From NCBI RefSeq assembly GCF_030867145.1, contig NC_134442.1:1069001-1133000 (forward strand): a DNA stretch of 64,000 nucleotides, given 5' to 3'. The stretch's first letter is position 1. Every line of letters starts with the position of its first letter. Below, piece by piece: positions 11,291 through 21,464 of the stretch. The position numbers and the translations under genes were made by a program. The DNA is from Opisthocomus hoazin (lineage: Eukaryota > Chordata > Aves > Opisthocomiformes > Opisthocomidae). The notes below the pieces were generated by a model. That model worked only from the letters and a program-made list of their open reading frames with translations, had not been told where the DNA came from and did no database searches.

Positions 11291-12149
11291 ACAGAAAGAG
11301 GTCTTGTGAGGCAGCAGTTGCGTCCCACTGTGCAGGCTTTGAGCCAGCCCTGGTGACTCAGCTGACCAGCAGGTTGTCACTGGAGGACACTGGGGCTGCA
11401 AGGCTACGCATTTCCCAGCCATCACTTAGCTGCAGGGAGATCTGCTTTGACGGCCCCAGGCCAGAAGGACACGCACTGCACAGGCGGGCATTCACAGAGG
11501 CGTCTCTTGGACTTGCCAGGGCAGGAATCACCTAGGGCAGAGGACAACAGCCCAAGAGCAGGGAAGTGCTGGCCTGTTTTTCAAGCCAAGGCGGCAATTT
11601 CACCTGCAGGGGCTCTCCTGAGCAGCGGCACAAGTGCCAGCTGGCTGAAAGCATGCACAGCTCGCTCAAGGGCTGGGCTGAGTGCTTCGTGCCCCACTAA
11701 CGCAGGGCAAAAACAAAGCGTGCTCACCTCGCCTGAACGAGCGGCTGCAGAGCTGTCACTCCCCGGGTCCAGGCGGGATCTCCACGTGTGCCCTGGGACA
11801 CCCACGGGTGCGTACGCTGGAGCCGCACACTTCCCATGCCTGGTGACGGAGGGCTCCACGCACGCCGGAGGAGCTGGAGAGCAGCAAGGCAGACGCTCAG
11901 TGCCCTCAGCACCAGGGCCGAGCCCTGCTCTCGCAGCAGGACGGGGCAGAGCCATCTCCCCGTTCCCCTGGGCAGCTGTCCCCAGCGCTCCACAGGCAAA
12001 CTGCCAGGGCGGTGTGTTAGGGGTTGGAAGGGACCTCTGTGGGTCATCGCGTGGGCAGCGGTGTGCAGAGCAACGGCGGGCTGAGGGCAGCCGAGGCGGG
12101 AGAGCAGCCTTGCGCTCAGTGGGACCAGGCTGCTCTCTGCTCTGCCACC
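11291..12149. other. Non-satellite segment between satellite blocks
   Basis: GC-richer sequence with overlapping ORFs on both strands (up to 236 codons on the plus strand), mirrored almost unchanged at 37270-38150. No protein family recognised. A short CR1-tail-like stretch (GGTTGGAAGGGACCTCTGTG) lies near 12015-12045. There may be gene remnants, but I cannot support a model. Confidence 0.45.
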
Positions 12150-13055
12150 AAAGCTAAGACTTTGGAAAGTCAAAATGATGCTTTGGATGCTAGAAATATA
12201 GCTCTGGAGCCTAAAAAGAGGCTTTCTGCCTCTAAAATGAGAGTTAGGACCTCAAAATGGAACTGTGGGCCCTAAAAGAAGGTTGTGAGTGATAAAAGAC
12301 AGGTTTGGATCCCATAAATGAGGGCTTCAGCCCTGAAAATGGGGCTCTGGGCACTCCAAAGGATAGGCTAGATGTACAAGGGACGCTTTAGACCCTGAAA
12401 AGGAGGGGAATGACTTGGTTCCTCCATGGCCTCCAGAAATGGAGATTTCGTTCCAAATAGAGGGCTCTGGGCACTCCAGTGGAGGCTTTCAGGTGTAAAA
12501 GAGGGCTTGGGACCCTTCAAAGTAGAGTTTAGACCCGCCAAAGGATGGCTTGGGGCTTAAGAATGGAGCATTGGGCCCTGAAAATGGGGCTTTGGAAATT
12601 ACATTGAGGTATTGAACCCTGAAATTCTGATGGTTTTAAGCCCTGAAGTGATGCTTTGGGTTTGAAAACTAGGGCTTTGTGCTGTTAAAATGGGATTTTA
12701 GACCGTCAGAATGAAGCTTGGGACATTAAACAAACAAGGCTTCTAAGTCTAAAGGAGCAGTTTTCATTCTACGTGGAGGCTTTGGCTCCTGAAAAGCAGG
12801 CTTTTGAAGCTAAAGATGAGGATTGAGACCTCAAATGGAGACTTTGGACCCTATAAACAATGCTTTGGACTCTGAAAAGGAGGCTCTGCACCTTCAAAAT
12901 GTTGCTTTGAGCCCTTAATATGAGCATTTGAACCTTAAAAGGTGGGTTTGGAACTTAGAAATGAGGGTTTGTACCCTAAAAAGGAGGCTTTGGGTCCTAA
13001 AAAGAAGGCATTAAAACCTACAATAAAAGTTTGGACGCTAAAGATGAGTCCTGGA
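12150..13055 (+). repeat. Degenerate 21-bp satellite, block 2 (left arm)
   Basis: The same A-run/T-run 21-bp family as block 1, ending directly at the 41-bp inverted repeat. The mirror copy is at 36365-37269. Confidence 0.75.
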
Positions 13056-13096
13056 GACCAAGCGCCACCCCCACCCCGTCCCTTGGCAATGACAGA
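13056..13096 (-). repeat. 41-bp inverted repeat, right copy of left arm
   Basis: Exact reverse complement of 9119-9159. It lies six bases past the donor site of the candidate exon at 13102-13272. Confidence 0.75.
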
Positions 13097-13101
13097 CTCA
13101 C

Positions 13102-13272
13102 AGCTGAGGATGGTGGCCCTCTTGCAGGGGCAGGCACTGGCGGCGGCGGGGCAGAGAGCGGTGCAGAGGAGGTGCAGGCAGCCTCGCTGTCGCAGCCCTC
13201 GTGGAGGAAGCGGCAGGTCTGGCCCCGTCTCAGCAGGGCGGGCAGCCTCAGGAAGGAGATGATGTGCAGGAG
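13102..13272 (-). CDS. Candidate splice-bounded exon, unknown protein (left arm)
   Basis: 171 nt open in one frame (57 codons) between a pyrimidine-rich acceptor ending CCCCACAG and a GTGAGT donor. The product would start LLHIISFLRLPALLRRG and then carry Cys and Pro/Ala-rich residues. The mirror exon at 36148-36318 has the same length and frame with a few changes. The family is unknown. It could belong to a gene starting near the CCAAT-rich block, whose possible ATG is mirrored at 35756. Conserved frame and splice sites support it, but such high similarity between the arms is weak evidence of selection. Confidence 0.3.
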
Positions 13273-13782
13273 CTGTGGGGATGGGGGAGAGCATCAGCCC
13301 TGGGACGCCCCTGCTTCGGGGGGCAGACCCCAGCCCCACATCCCCCCCGTCCTCGCCACCTCAGGGCAGACGCTGGACGGCAGCCACGTCCTGCCCCTCC
13401 TCACCACCCTGCAGGCTGCTGCGGGGACAATGGGGCTGCGGGGAGGGGATGTGGGGGAGGCGATGGCCCCAGGGCAAGCATCACCCCCACCCAGCCTTGT
13501 CCACCCCACCGCCACCCCGGCGGCCTCAGCATCACGGAGACGGGGGGTTCCAGAACACGGGGACAGCTGGGGGGTGCAGAGGAGACAGAGAAGAGCGGTG
13601 GAAGGGGGGAGGAGGGGCCCTGGGCCTGGTCCAGGGACTGCTCGGCCTCGGGGCAGGCCCCACAGGAGCCATGGTGAAGCTGGGCCTGGCTGCAATCGGG
13701 GCCCACCTCCTTCCAGTGTAGTCTTGGCCGGCAGAGGTCGGGAGGGCTGTCAGTCTGCTCCCCTGAGGTGCTGCTGCCTCTG

Positions 13783-13922
13783 ATTGGCCCTCTTTGCGTT
13801 CAGGCTGCCCCGCTGGGTGCCTGCCCTTCATTTGAAATGTGACCTCTGATTGGCTACCTGGGCTGTCGCTCTGCCATGGTGTGGGGCCCACCCTCCCCTG
13901 AGGTGCTGCTCTCCGCTATTGG
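13783..13922 (-). promoter_or_regulatory. CCAAT-box cluster, short version (left arm)
   Basis: Three CCAAT boxes in about 140 bp on the minus strand, seen as TGATTGGC or TATTGGC on the plus strand at about 13782, 13848 and 13917. They lie upstream, in the minus direction, of the candidate exon at 13102-13272. CCAAT boxes spaced like this are typical NF-Y sites in promoters. The right arm has seven. Confidence 0.45.
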
Positions 13923-15048
13923 CTGCCTGAGGGGCCGCTCTCCCCTCCTCCGGTGCTTGCCCTGCTCCCAGGCGATGTGGTGATGGACTCCACAGGGTGG
14001 GCTGGGTGCTCGCGGTGACCCTGTGGGCACGGCAGAGCAGGGAGCTTCCGCTGGGGAGGGAGCGGCAGCCATCGCCCCGTCCAACCGCCCGCCCTGCAGG
14101 GCTGGCCCGGCCAGACAGCAGAGCATGGAGGGCACTGCCCAAAGGGCTCCTGGGCACGGACAGGCCGGGGGCACCGACCGCCTCTCAGGCAGCCTGTCCC
14201 AGCGCCCGGCCGCCCTCTCGGTGCAGAAACGGATCCTTGAGCCCAGCTGAACCCGCCCTGACGCAGCTCTGAGCCATTCCCACGCGTCCTGTTCCTGGAC
14301 CCCAGCAGAAGAGCTCAGCACCTCCCTCTCACGTCCCCTCCTGGGGAAGCTGTGGAGAGCGGTGAAGTGGGACAGGGAAATACGCGGCTGTGGGCAAGAA
14401 CAGACTGGTTGGGGCCCCCAAAATGAGGATTTTTGCCCTGAAAATGAGGCTTTGCAGGTGAGGACTCTGGACTGAGGCACAGGGAACCTTCCCCCGGCTC
14501 AGGACAAGGCTGCGCCAGCCCAGAGCACGCAGGAGGTGGCCGCCTCTGCACAGCGGCACGAGTGGCGACTCGCCGGCTTGGCAGGGCGCGGGGCCTTTCC
14601 ATGCCCGGGGGTGTCTGGGGAGGGGGCAGGCTGCCTAAAGCGTCTCCCCTCCTCCTCCCCTCCGGGTCTCTGTGCTCCAGTGGGGGCAGCTGGGGCTCTG
14701 CTGTAAGGACTCCAAGGGTCAGCGTGCGCTGTGCTGCCTTGGGCTGCTGGGAAGGGATGGCATTGGGATGCTCCCTGGGCAACCCTGCTTCCCCCGGGGG
14801 CTGCCATGTACCATTTTCTCCCTGCCCCGCTAACGAAGAGAGTTCTCCAGGGGGGAGCAAACCCAGCGACTTTTGGGGGAAAGCCTAGCCGAGGGGTCAA
14901 TGTGTCAAACACAACGACAGCCACAGTGTGCCGAGGGATGAGCTGTCCTGCAGGCAGCGGGAGAGGCCAGGAGCGACACTGTCGGCTCAGCACCCTCAGG
15001 GCGCTGCACATCTGAAGGACACTGGGGGTTTGGGCTTGTTGTGCCAGC
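13923..15048. other. GC-rich arm end and gap before the MROH gene
   Basis: 13923-14400 is GC-rich with long two-strand ORFs and no recognised gene. 14405-14830 is the end of the inverted arm, and its first part is also present at 6345-6669. 14831-15048 is the gap before the MROH polyA signal; nothing was recognised. Confidence 0.45.
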
Positions 15049-15054
15049 TTTATT
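15049..15054 (-). terminator. Polyadenylation signal of the MROH-like gene
   Basis: AATAAA on the minus strand, 45 bp after the stop codon at 15099-15101, followed by a TG-containing stretch. The spacing is normal for a short 3' UTR. Confidence 0.7.
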
Positions 15055-15098
15055 GAAACAGAGCCGCGGTCCCAAGAGGAGCTGCCCCTCTGCCCGGC

Positions 15099-18000
15099 TC
15101 AGCGGCGCCAGAAGCGCAGCGCTCGCAGGGTCCATCTCGATGTCGGCTGCGCCCAGGGAGAGCTCAGGATGTGGATGGTCTGATCTGCCAGGGCACGGAC
15201 AGAGGGTTCGCAGTCTTCCTTCAGGGTCTGCATGGCTGTGACCGACAGAAACAGAGCCGAGATGAGCCCCCGTGCCTGCAGAGACCCCCCGGCATCCCCT
15301 CCAGACCAGGCTCCCTACTCACCGCTGCAGATCTCGCAGACCATCGCCCTGTTCTGCTTCCCCAGGGGCCGTGCAGCAAGCCCTAGGCACAAAGCTGCGT
15401 CAGACCCCCCGCTCCCCAGCACCTTGCCAGCAGCGAAGCCCCCGGCCCTGCTGCCTCGGCTGCACGCCCTCACCCCATCAGCAGGGTGACCCCCGGGAGG
15501 AGCAGCAGCCAAGGGGGGCTGAGCAAGGTGCCCCCAAGCCCACCGGCGTGGGCAGCGGGGCAGAGGGAGGCCCAGGCCCCGCACGGGGCAGCCGGGGCTC
15601 CCGCAGCCCCAGGGATGCTCCTCGCTGCCAGCGCAGCAGCGGGGGCTGGGTCCAGGCTGCCCAGAGACGGACCGGGGGCGGTGGCTCACCGATGAACCTG
15701 ATGGCTGCCTCTCGCACGGGGGCCTGGGCATCCCGCAGGTATGACAGGCTCTGCTCCAGGTATTCCTCAGCCCTGCTCCTGTCCCGCACCAGCTGCAGAG
15801 AGCACATGGGCATGGCCACGTCGCAGAGCCTCCCCGGCAGGCCGGAGCAGGCCCTCCTCCAGCACCCACCGTTGCTGAGACCCAGGGAGCAGCCCTCACC
15901 CAGCCTGGGCCCGAAGGCTTGGGGGTTGTCCTCACCAAGCACTCGCCGATCCTCCACGCCTGCTGGGTCCACACCAGGCGCTTGAGCTGCTTCCACCCGA
16001 GGAGCTTCGCCGCAGCCAGGAGGGCTTCCCCGGAGGCCTGCAGAGCAGCAGAAGATGAGAGATGGCACCATGGCCAGGGAAGGAGACTTGGCGTCCCCCA
16101 TTCTTGGCTTTGTTCCTGGGCCAATCCCACCCTTAGGAAGCTGGGACGTGCCCTGGCCCACGCGGCTGGGGCTCTCTTCCCTGCACCACTGCTGAGCTTT
16201 GACAGCTGTACCTTGGACACACTCTGCGTTTGGTCACTCATGCGCAAGAACAGCGGGAGCAGGCCCATTCGCTCATTGGTCTTCATCCGCCTCTTGTTGT
16301 TCCCCCGCACAGTCTTCATCAGGTCTCTGAAGAGGCTGATGGAGAGCTCTCTCAGCTGGCTGAACTCCTGGTAGGGAGAAGAACAGCAGGACTTCAGCAA
16401 CAGTAGCTCTCTGCCCAATGTGAGCAGAAGCGTTAGCATGGCTGATGGGAGGGGAGGTGCTCCCGAGTCGGATTCTGCTCACGGGAGCTGTGGGCCAGAC
16501 CTGCAGCCACAGCTGAACGGCCATGGGCTCGTGAAAGGCCACTCAGGAGATTTCCTCCAGGCAGAGCCTGTGCCTCAGAGCGCTCTCCCAGACACCCAGC
16601 ACTCCCCACCAGCGGCACCAGCCATGCTGGAGAAGAGCTCCCCATGGACGGGCTGAGGAGGAGACCAGGGGGCTGGTGCTCAGCAATGCCTCCGGGCCAT
16701 GCCCCACCAGCTCAGCCTCAGCCCCTTGCCTTGTGGTCTGGGGAGAACGTCTGCTCCTGCCCCGCAGTGCAGCTGGGCAGCCCTCAGGGCTCTGGGAGCA
16801 GCTGCCAGGGAGAAGCTGGGCTGGGCTGCAGAACCCGAAGCCATCCCACAGGAGCCCAGGGCAGAAAGCAGAGGAGAAGAGGCTGCTCCAAGCGCTGCTC
16901 GCAGGGCTGGGCTGAAGGGCAGCTGCCCTTGCCCAGTGCCCATCTGCGGGGCTCGGGCTGCCCCATCAGCCTCACCTCATCAAAGAGCGGTAGGAGCTTC
17001 TCTGCCAGCTGCACAGCGACGGAGCTGGCCTCCCTCTTCTTCAGGCGACCCATTATGTTCTGGGTAACAACCAGGGCCTTTGTCTTGATATGTTCATTAC
17101 CCTTCTGCAGGACCTCCATCAGGTGTGGCAGGAGGACCTGCATTTTTCTGGCCTGTATGCAAAAGAGAACTTCCTTCTTATGAAAAGGTCTGTGCCTGGA
17201 AAGGTCCCCAGGCAGCCACTGGGCCCCACCACGGCAGGGAGGGTGCTTGGAGCCGTCACCCCACCGCCTGACTGCCAGCCAAGGCAAAGCCACCACCTTA
17301 CCCACCACCCCAGGCCCTGGCTGCTAACATGCTAACGCAGCTTGAAGTGGCTTCAGGTGCCCGAGACAGCTAGCTTTGGGAGGGAGGGAGGAAGGGATGG
17401 AAAGGGAGGCAGAACAAGGCCTGGTGGGGCCGAAGGCAGGGCAATCCAGCCACAGCCCACTTGCGTCCATCAGCCACAAGTCAGGGTCTTCCATGACCAC
17501 ATCCATCACGCTACTGGCCACCTGTTTCTGGTAGACGGTTGTGTCTCTCCTCTCAGACAACTGGTAGATGGTTGTGTCTCTGCTCTCAGAGACAGATGGG
17601 ATGTCTGTCCTCTCAGAAGGATGGAGGTATTTGCCCAAGGTTGTGTCTCTCCTCTCAGACAACTGGTAGATGGTTGTGTCTCTCCTCTCAGAGACAGATG
17701 GGATGTCTGTCCTCTCAGAAGGATGGAGGTATTTGCCCAAGGTTGTGTCTCTCCTCTCAGACATCTGGTAGATGGTTGTGTCTCTCCTCTCCGAGACAGA
17801 TGGGATGTCTGTCCTCTCAGAAGGATGGAGGTATTGGCCCAAGGTTGTGTCTCTCCTCTCAGACATCTGGTAGATGGTTGTGTCTCTCCTCTCACAGACA
17901 GATGGGATGTTTGTCCTCTCAGAAAGATGGAGGTATTTGCCCAAGGTTGTGTCTCTCCTCTCAGACATCTGGTAGATGGTTGTGTCTCTGCTCTCAGAGA

Positions 18001-20424
18001 CAGATGGGATGTCTGTCCTCTCAGAAGGATGGAGGTATTGGCCCAAGGTTGTGTCTCTCCTCTCAGACATCTGGTAGATGGTTGTGTCTCTGCTCTCAGA
18101 GACAGATTGGATGTCTGTCCTCTCAGAAGGATGGAGGTATTTGCCCAAGGTCTATGGGAGGAAGGCATGGAGCAAAGACAAGTCACACCGAGTACCCTGA
18201 TTGTGCTGCTGAGCTGGGCAGCGCAAGCAACCCTTGCGAGAGATGCCCGGCAGTGCTGGTGGCAGTGCCCGCCGGAAAGCTGGCAGCTGGGGCTGCAGTC
18301 ACTGCACGGGGAAGGATAAGCACAGAGAGCCCCAGGGTGAGGGAGGAGGCTGGACTAGTGGACACAGTGTGCTGGCCCTACAGAGAACCAGGGCTTGCTG
18401 GTGGCCAGGAGCTGCTGCTGGGACACTGGAGTGCAGCCCTCACATCCTCCCTGCTCGCGGACAGCCAGAACCCTCTCACCTGGGACAGAGAGGCCACACC
18501 ATCACCACTGATTCTGGATGCCTTTGCTCACCCAAGCCCCCCGCTGAGTCCACAGACAAGAGCCCCAGCAAGGGGGGAGCTCATTACCTCGGTAACGTGA
18601 CGGGCGCTGGGCAAAGAGCGCAGGGAGCTGCTCTCCGCTTCCCACTCCGCTTGGAGCTGCGCCGTCTCTTCTGGCAGTGCCGTGCCCGCAGAGCAGGACA
18701 AACGCACAAGAGTCCGTCAGACACAGCAGCTGGGCCAGCAAGCTTCCCAAATACTGGGAAGAGCTCTGACCTGGGAGTGGCTAAGGAGGGAGGTTATGGC
18801 CCACAGTCAGGGGAGGAGGTGGTGCACGGTGGTATCAACGAAAGGGCGACCCGGCCTCCCGTGTCCTTGTGCCAATGATGCTGGCCTGGGAAACTCCCAG
18901 GAGCTGAGCTCTGCGTGCTGTCCCACCGTTCAACCATGGCTGGGATAACGGTGACGTGGGGGACAGCTGACACGGCTGGAGGGCTGCGGGGCAGGGATTC
19001 AGGCTCTTCAGGGCAGAGGGGAAGATGTGGGCTTGGGCTGCTCCTGGGTGAAGGAGCAGCTCTGGCCAGATGGGACGATGAACAGTCTGGGAGAGAGCGT
19101 GTGGGCCAGCGGCAGAGGCCGTGCTGGTGACATGCTGGTGCCTCCACCAAGCACAAGAATGGCCCATCTCAGCACCCAGGAAGACAAGCAGATGTATCGG
19201 GTGATGTTGGTGTGTGGATGGTTGCAGCCCACCACAGCTTCTCTTACATTTTTGCTGGCGGTTGAATATGAAGAGGGAGCAGACAGCCACAGTCTCCTCT
19301 TCCTTGAACGACATGTGGAGGAGGAAACATCCAGGCAGCTGTCCGAGGATCAGGATCTGGATCTGTCCGCAGGAGGCAGGGCTGTCCTCTTTCTGAGCAG
19401 CCTGGGCAAGGGAGGAAGAGCAGTAGAAAGGATGAGGACAGGCACCTGGGGCCAAAGCCCTGAACCCCAGAGCGTGTTTGGGGGGCTTGGTGCAGGTGCG
19501 TCAGAGCTGTGCAGGGCCCTGCCGGCCCCAACTCCCAAAGCAGCTCGACCTGGGCAGCAGCCCCGCGCAGGGAGAGCTGCCAGGCCTGGGCTTCCACCAC
19601 GCTCCCCGGGCTGTCCCATCCCACAGCGCACCGGGGGCAGAGCTGGCTCCTGGCACAGAGGGGGGTCCTGGAGAGAACAGCCCATGGACCAAGACCCCTG
19701 CAGCAGCACAGAGGCCGGTGAAGAGCCCAGACCCGTGCCCAGGCTTGCCCTGCAGGCACCTCTGAGCTGCTGGCTGCTGCGCTGGGCAGGGAATGGAAGA
19801 TGGTCTGGCTGACAGGGGCCCGGTCCTTACCTTCAGGGAGTGATAGTTGTCCAGCAAGTGGCTCAGGCTCCTGATCCTGCCCAGGGTCCTCCTACGCACC
19901 ACTACTGCTCTCTCTGAGCTGGTGAAAGGCAACAGCATCTGGGAAGAGAGAAGCGCTGGTGAGCCCTAGCGGCAGACACCCGCTGCAGCAGAAGCAGCAC
20001 TGCTCAACTCCCACACTGGATTCTCACGGTCCATCAAGGCTTCCTCTGATCTCCTCCAGCAAAGCCTGTGGTGCGTGCCTCGCAGGCTTGAGACAAAGGC
20101 CCCAGGCCAATGTTATGGCCCTGCAGGGAGGCGGAAGCCACCCCCTCTGCAGGCACTGTGCCCCAGAAGAGCCTGGTGGGCAGCCCCTGGTTACCCAAGG
20201 GAGGTGGGCACCCTCCCCGCAGTGTGCTCTCTCTGCATTGCGCTGCGGTGGGGACTGGCCCCTCAAGAGCGGACACCCCCTGCCCTAGGCTGAGGAGCAG
20301 CCCCTGTGGAGCCGACTCTTTGCACATGCCAGACCTGCAAGATATTCTGCAGCTCCTCGCCGACTCTGCAGGCAGGACAATTCAGCACCAGCTCCTCCAG
20401 CATTGTGTACATGGCTTTCAGGGT
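15099..20424 (-). CDS. Maestro heat-like repeat (MROH) family protein, incomplete
   Basis: Recognisable exons in gene order are 20335-20424 (TLKAMYTMLEELVLNCP...), 19831-19938 (LLPFTSSERAVV...), 19248-19401 (ILILGQLPGCF...), 17461-18151 (GKYLHPSERTDI... to VASSVMDVVMEDP), 16976-17152 (RKMQVLLPHLMEVLQ...), 16212-16367, 15936-16037 (ASGEALLAAAKLLGWKQLK), 15690-15792, 15323-15382 and 15099-15235 with TGA at 15099-15101. The last six have canonical splice sites, and the reading frame closes exactly through the last five junctions. From memory of avian MROH proteins, several HEAT exons between VMEDP... and RKMQ... are missing, an exon before 18151 is not found, and the phase at 17461 does not match 17152. 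It may be a decaying or shortened paralogue. The fourth exon carries an in-frame minisatellite. An upstream exon near 20480-20740 is possible. Confidence 0.75.
17540..18151 (-). repeat. In-frame 102-bp coding minisatellite within MROH exon
   Basis: Six units of exactly 102 bp (34 codons); the plus-strand landmark ATGGAGGTAT starts at 17621, 17723, 17825, 17927, 18029 and 18131, with slight variation. Each unit encodes (G)(K/Q)YLHPSERTDI, then SVSE(R/S)RDTTIYQ, then (M/L)SERRDTT. Each 102-mer contains three related blocks of about 33 bp that share CTCTCAGA, giving a nested repeat. The GKYLHPSERTDI and RDTT(I/V)YQKQVASSV pieces are normal MROH exon sequence, so the array grew inside the exon. 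No stop or frameshift interrupts it. Confidence 0.9.
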
Positions 20425-20896
20425 CTGCAAGGAAGGCAACGGGTTGTGGCAGCCTTTCCTGTGGTCCATGGCACCCGCAGGAGACTGATTTGAATGCGCA
20501 GTGCGAAGGGAGGACTCCCGCACTGCTTCATGGTCCTTGGGAGAGATCGAGGGGCAGACCGCGTGCTGTGGGAAGACCATCTTCTCGGCGATATTGATGA
20601 GGAATTTGTCGCTCGGTTCTATTCCTCCTCCTTCTTTTTCTTGTTCTTTGGGGTTTTGCTGCAGTTCTTGGACTTTCCACTGGCGTTTGTCCTTAGCTTG
20701 GTTGGCCGCAGGTGGGATTTTGGTAGCGGAGACCGCCCTGGAGGGACGCAACAAGAGAGGTCTTACCTAAGGATGCTCGAGGGGTTCTCCTGAAGGGCTG
20801 GAGAAGAACCGGCCTTAGGGAATGGGGTGGGTCCTGGCAGCTCCACCCCTCCGGGCATTGCCTTCCCCCCATGAGCGTTCGGGGCTGGGTCAGAAA

Positions 20897-21426
20897 GCCG
20901 TAGAAAGGTTGGGATTGGAAGGGACCTTTTAAAGTCCATCGGGTCCAACCCCACGGCCATCAGCAGGGACGTCTTCAACTGGATCAGGCTGCTGCAAGCC
21001 ACGTCCAGCCTGACCTTGAACCCTTCCAATCACAGACTCCTGGAATGGTTGGAGGTTGGAAGGGACCCTTCAAGGTCCATGTAGATCAGCAGGGACATCT
21101 TCCAGTAGATTCAGTTGCTCCAAGCCTCATCCAACCTGACCTTGAACCCTTCCAATCACGGACTCATGGAATGGTTTGGGTGGGAAGGAACCCTTCAAGG
21201 TCCCCCCAGTCTAACTAGATCAGCAGGGACATCTTCCAGTAGACAAGGTTTCTCCAAGCCTCATCCAACCTGACCTTGAACCCTTTTCAATGATTTGAGG
21301 TTGGAAAGGACCTTTCAAGGTCCACCCAGTCTTCAACATCTTCAAGTAGATGATGTTGCTCAGAGCCCCATCCAACCTGATCATCAACATTCCCAGGGAT
21401 GGGGCGTCTCCCACCTCCTGGGGCAG
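20897..21426 (+). repeat. Tandem array of CR1 3'-tail-like fragments, array 1
   Basis: Four tandem units of about 120-142 bp, marked by TGGAAGGGACC-like words at 20915, 21057, 21181 and 21302. Each unit runs from a GGAATGGTT(T)GG-like start to CATCCAACCTGACCTTGAA. The motifs are those of the 3' end of bird CR1 LINEs, and the last unit passes into GGGATGGGGCGTCTCCCACC, also CR1. There is no coding capacity. A matching array at 24985-25510 has the same orientation. Confidence 0.75.
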
Positions 21427-21464
21427 AAACGACCCCGTGCAGACACCAGAGTCTTCAGCCTCAC

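Larger units (their letters stand above)
6670..14830 (-). repeat. Left arm of large inverted duplication
   Basis: Read in reverse complement, this 8.2-kb block matches 34330-42752. From the acrosin end to about 13.5 kb, paired landmarks have a constant coordinate sum near 49422. Examples are start codons 8508/40914 and ORF edges 9158/40264, 10314/39108 and 11955/37467. Beyond 13.8 kb the sum drops to 49156 because the right arm has two extra 136-bp CCAAT units. The arms are separated by about 19.5 kb. The constant offset over kilobases implies few indels and high similarity. Confidence 0.9.

Noticed and set aside
17540-18151. CRISPR-like regular repeats
   Set aside because: The whole 102-bp unit repeats without variable spacers, inside a vertebrate exon; it is a minisatellite.
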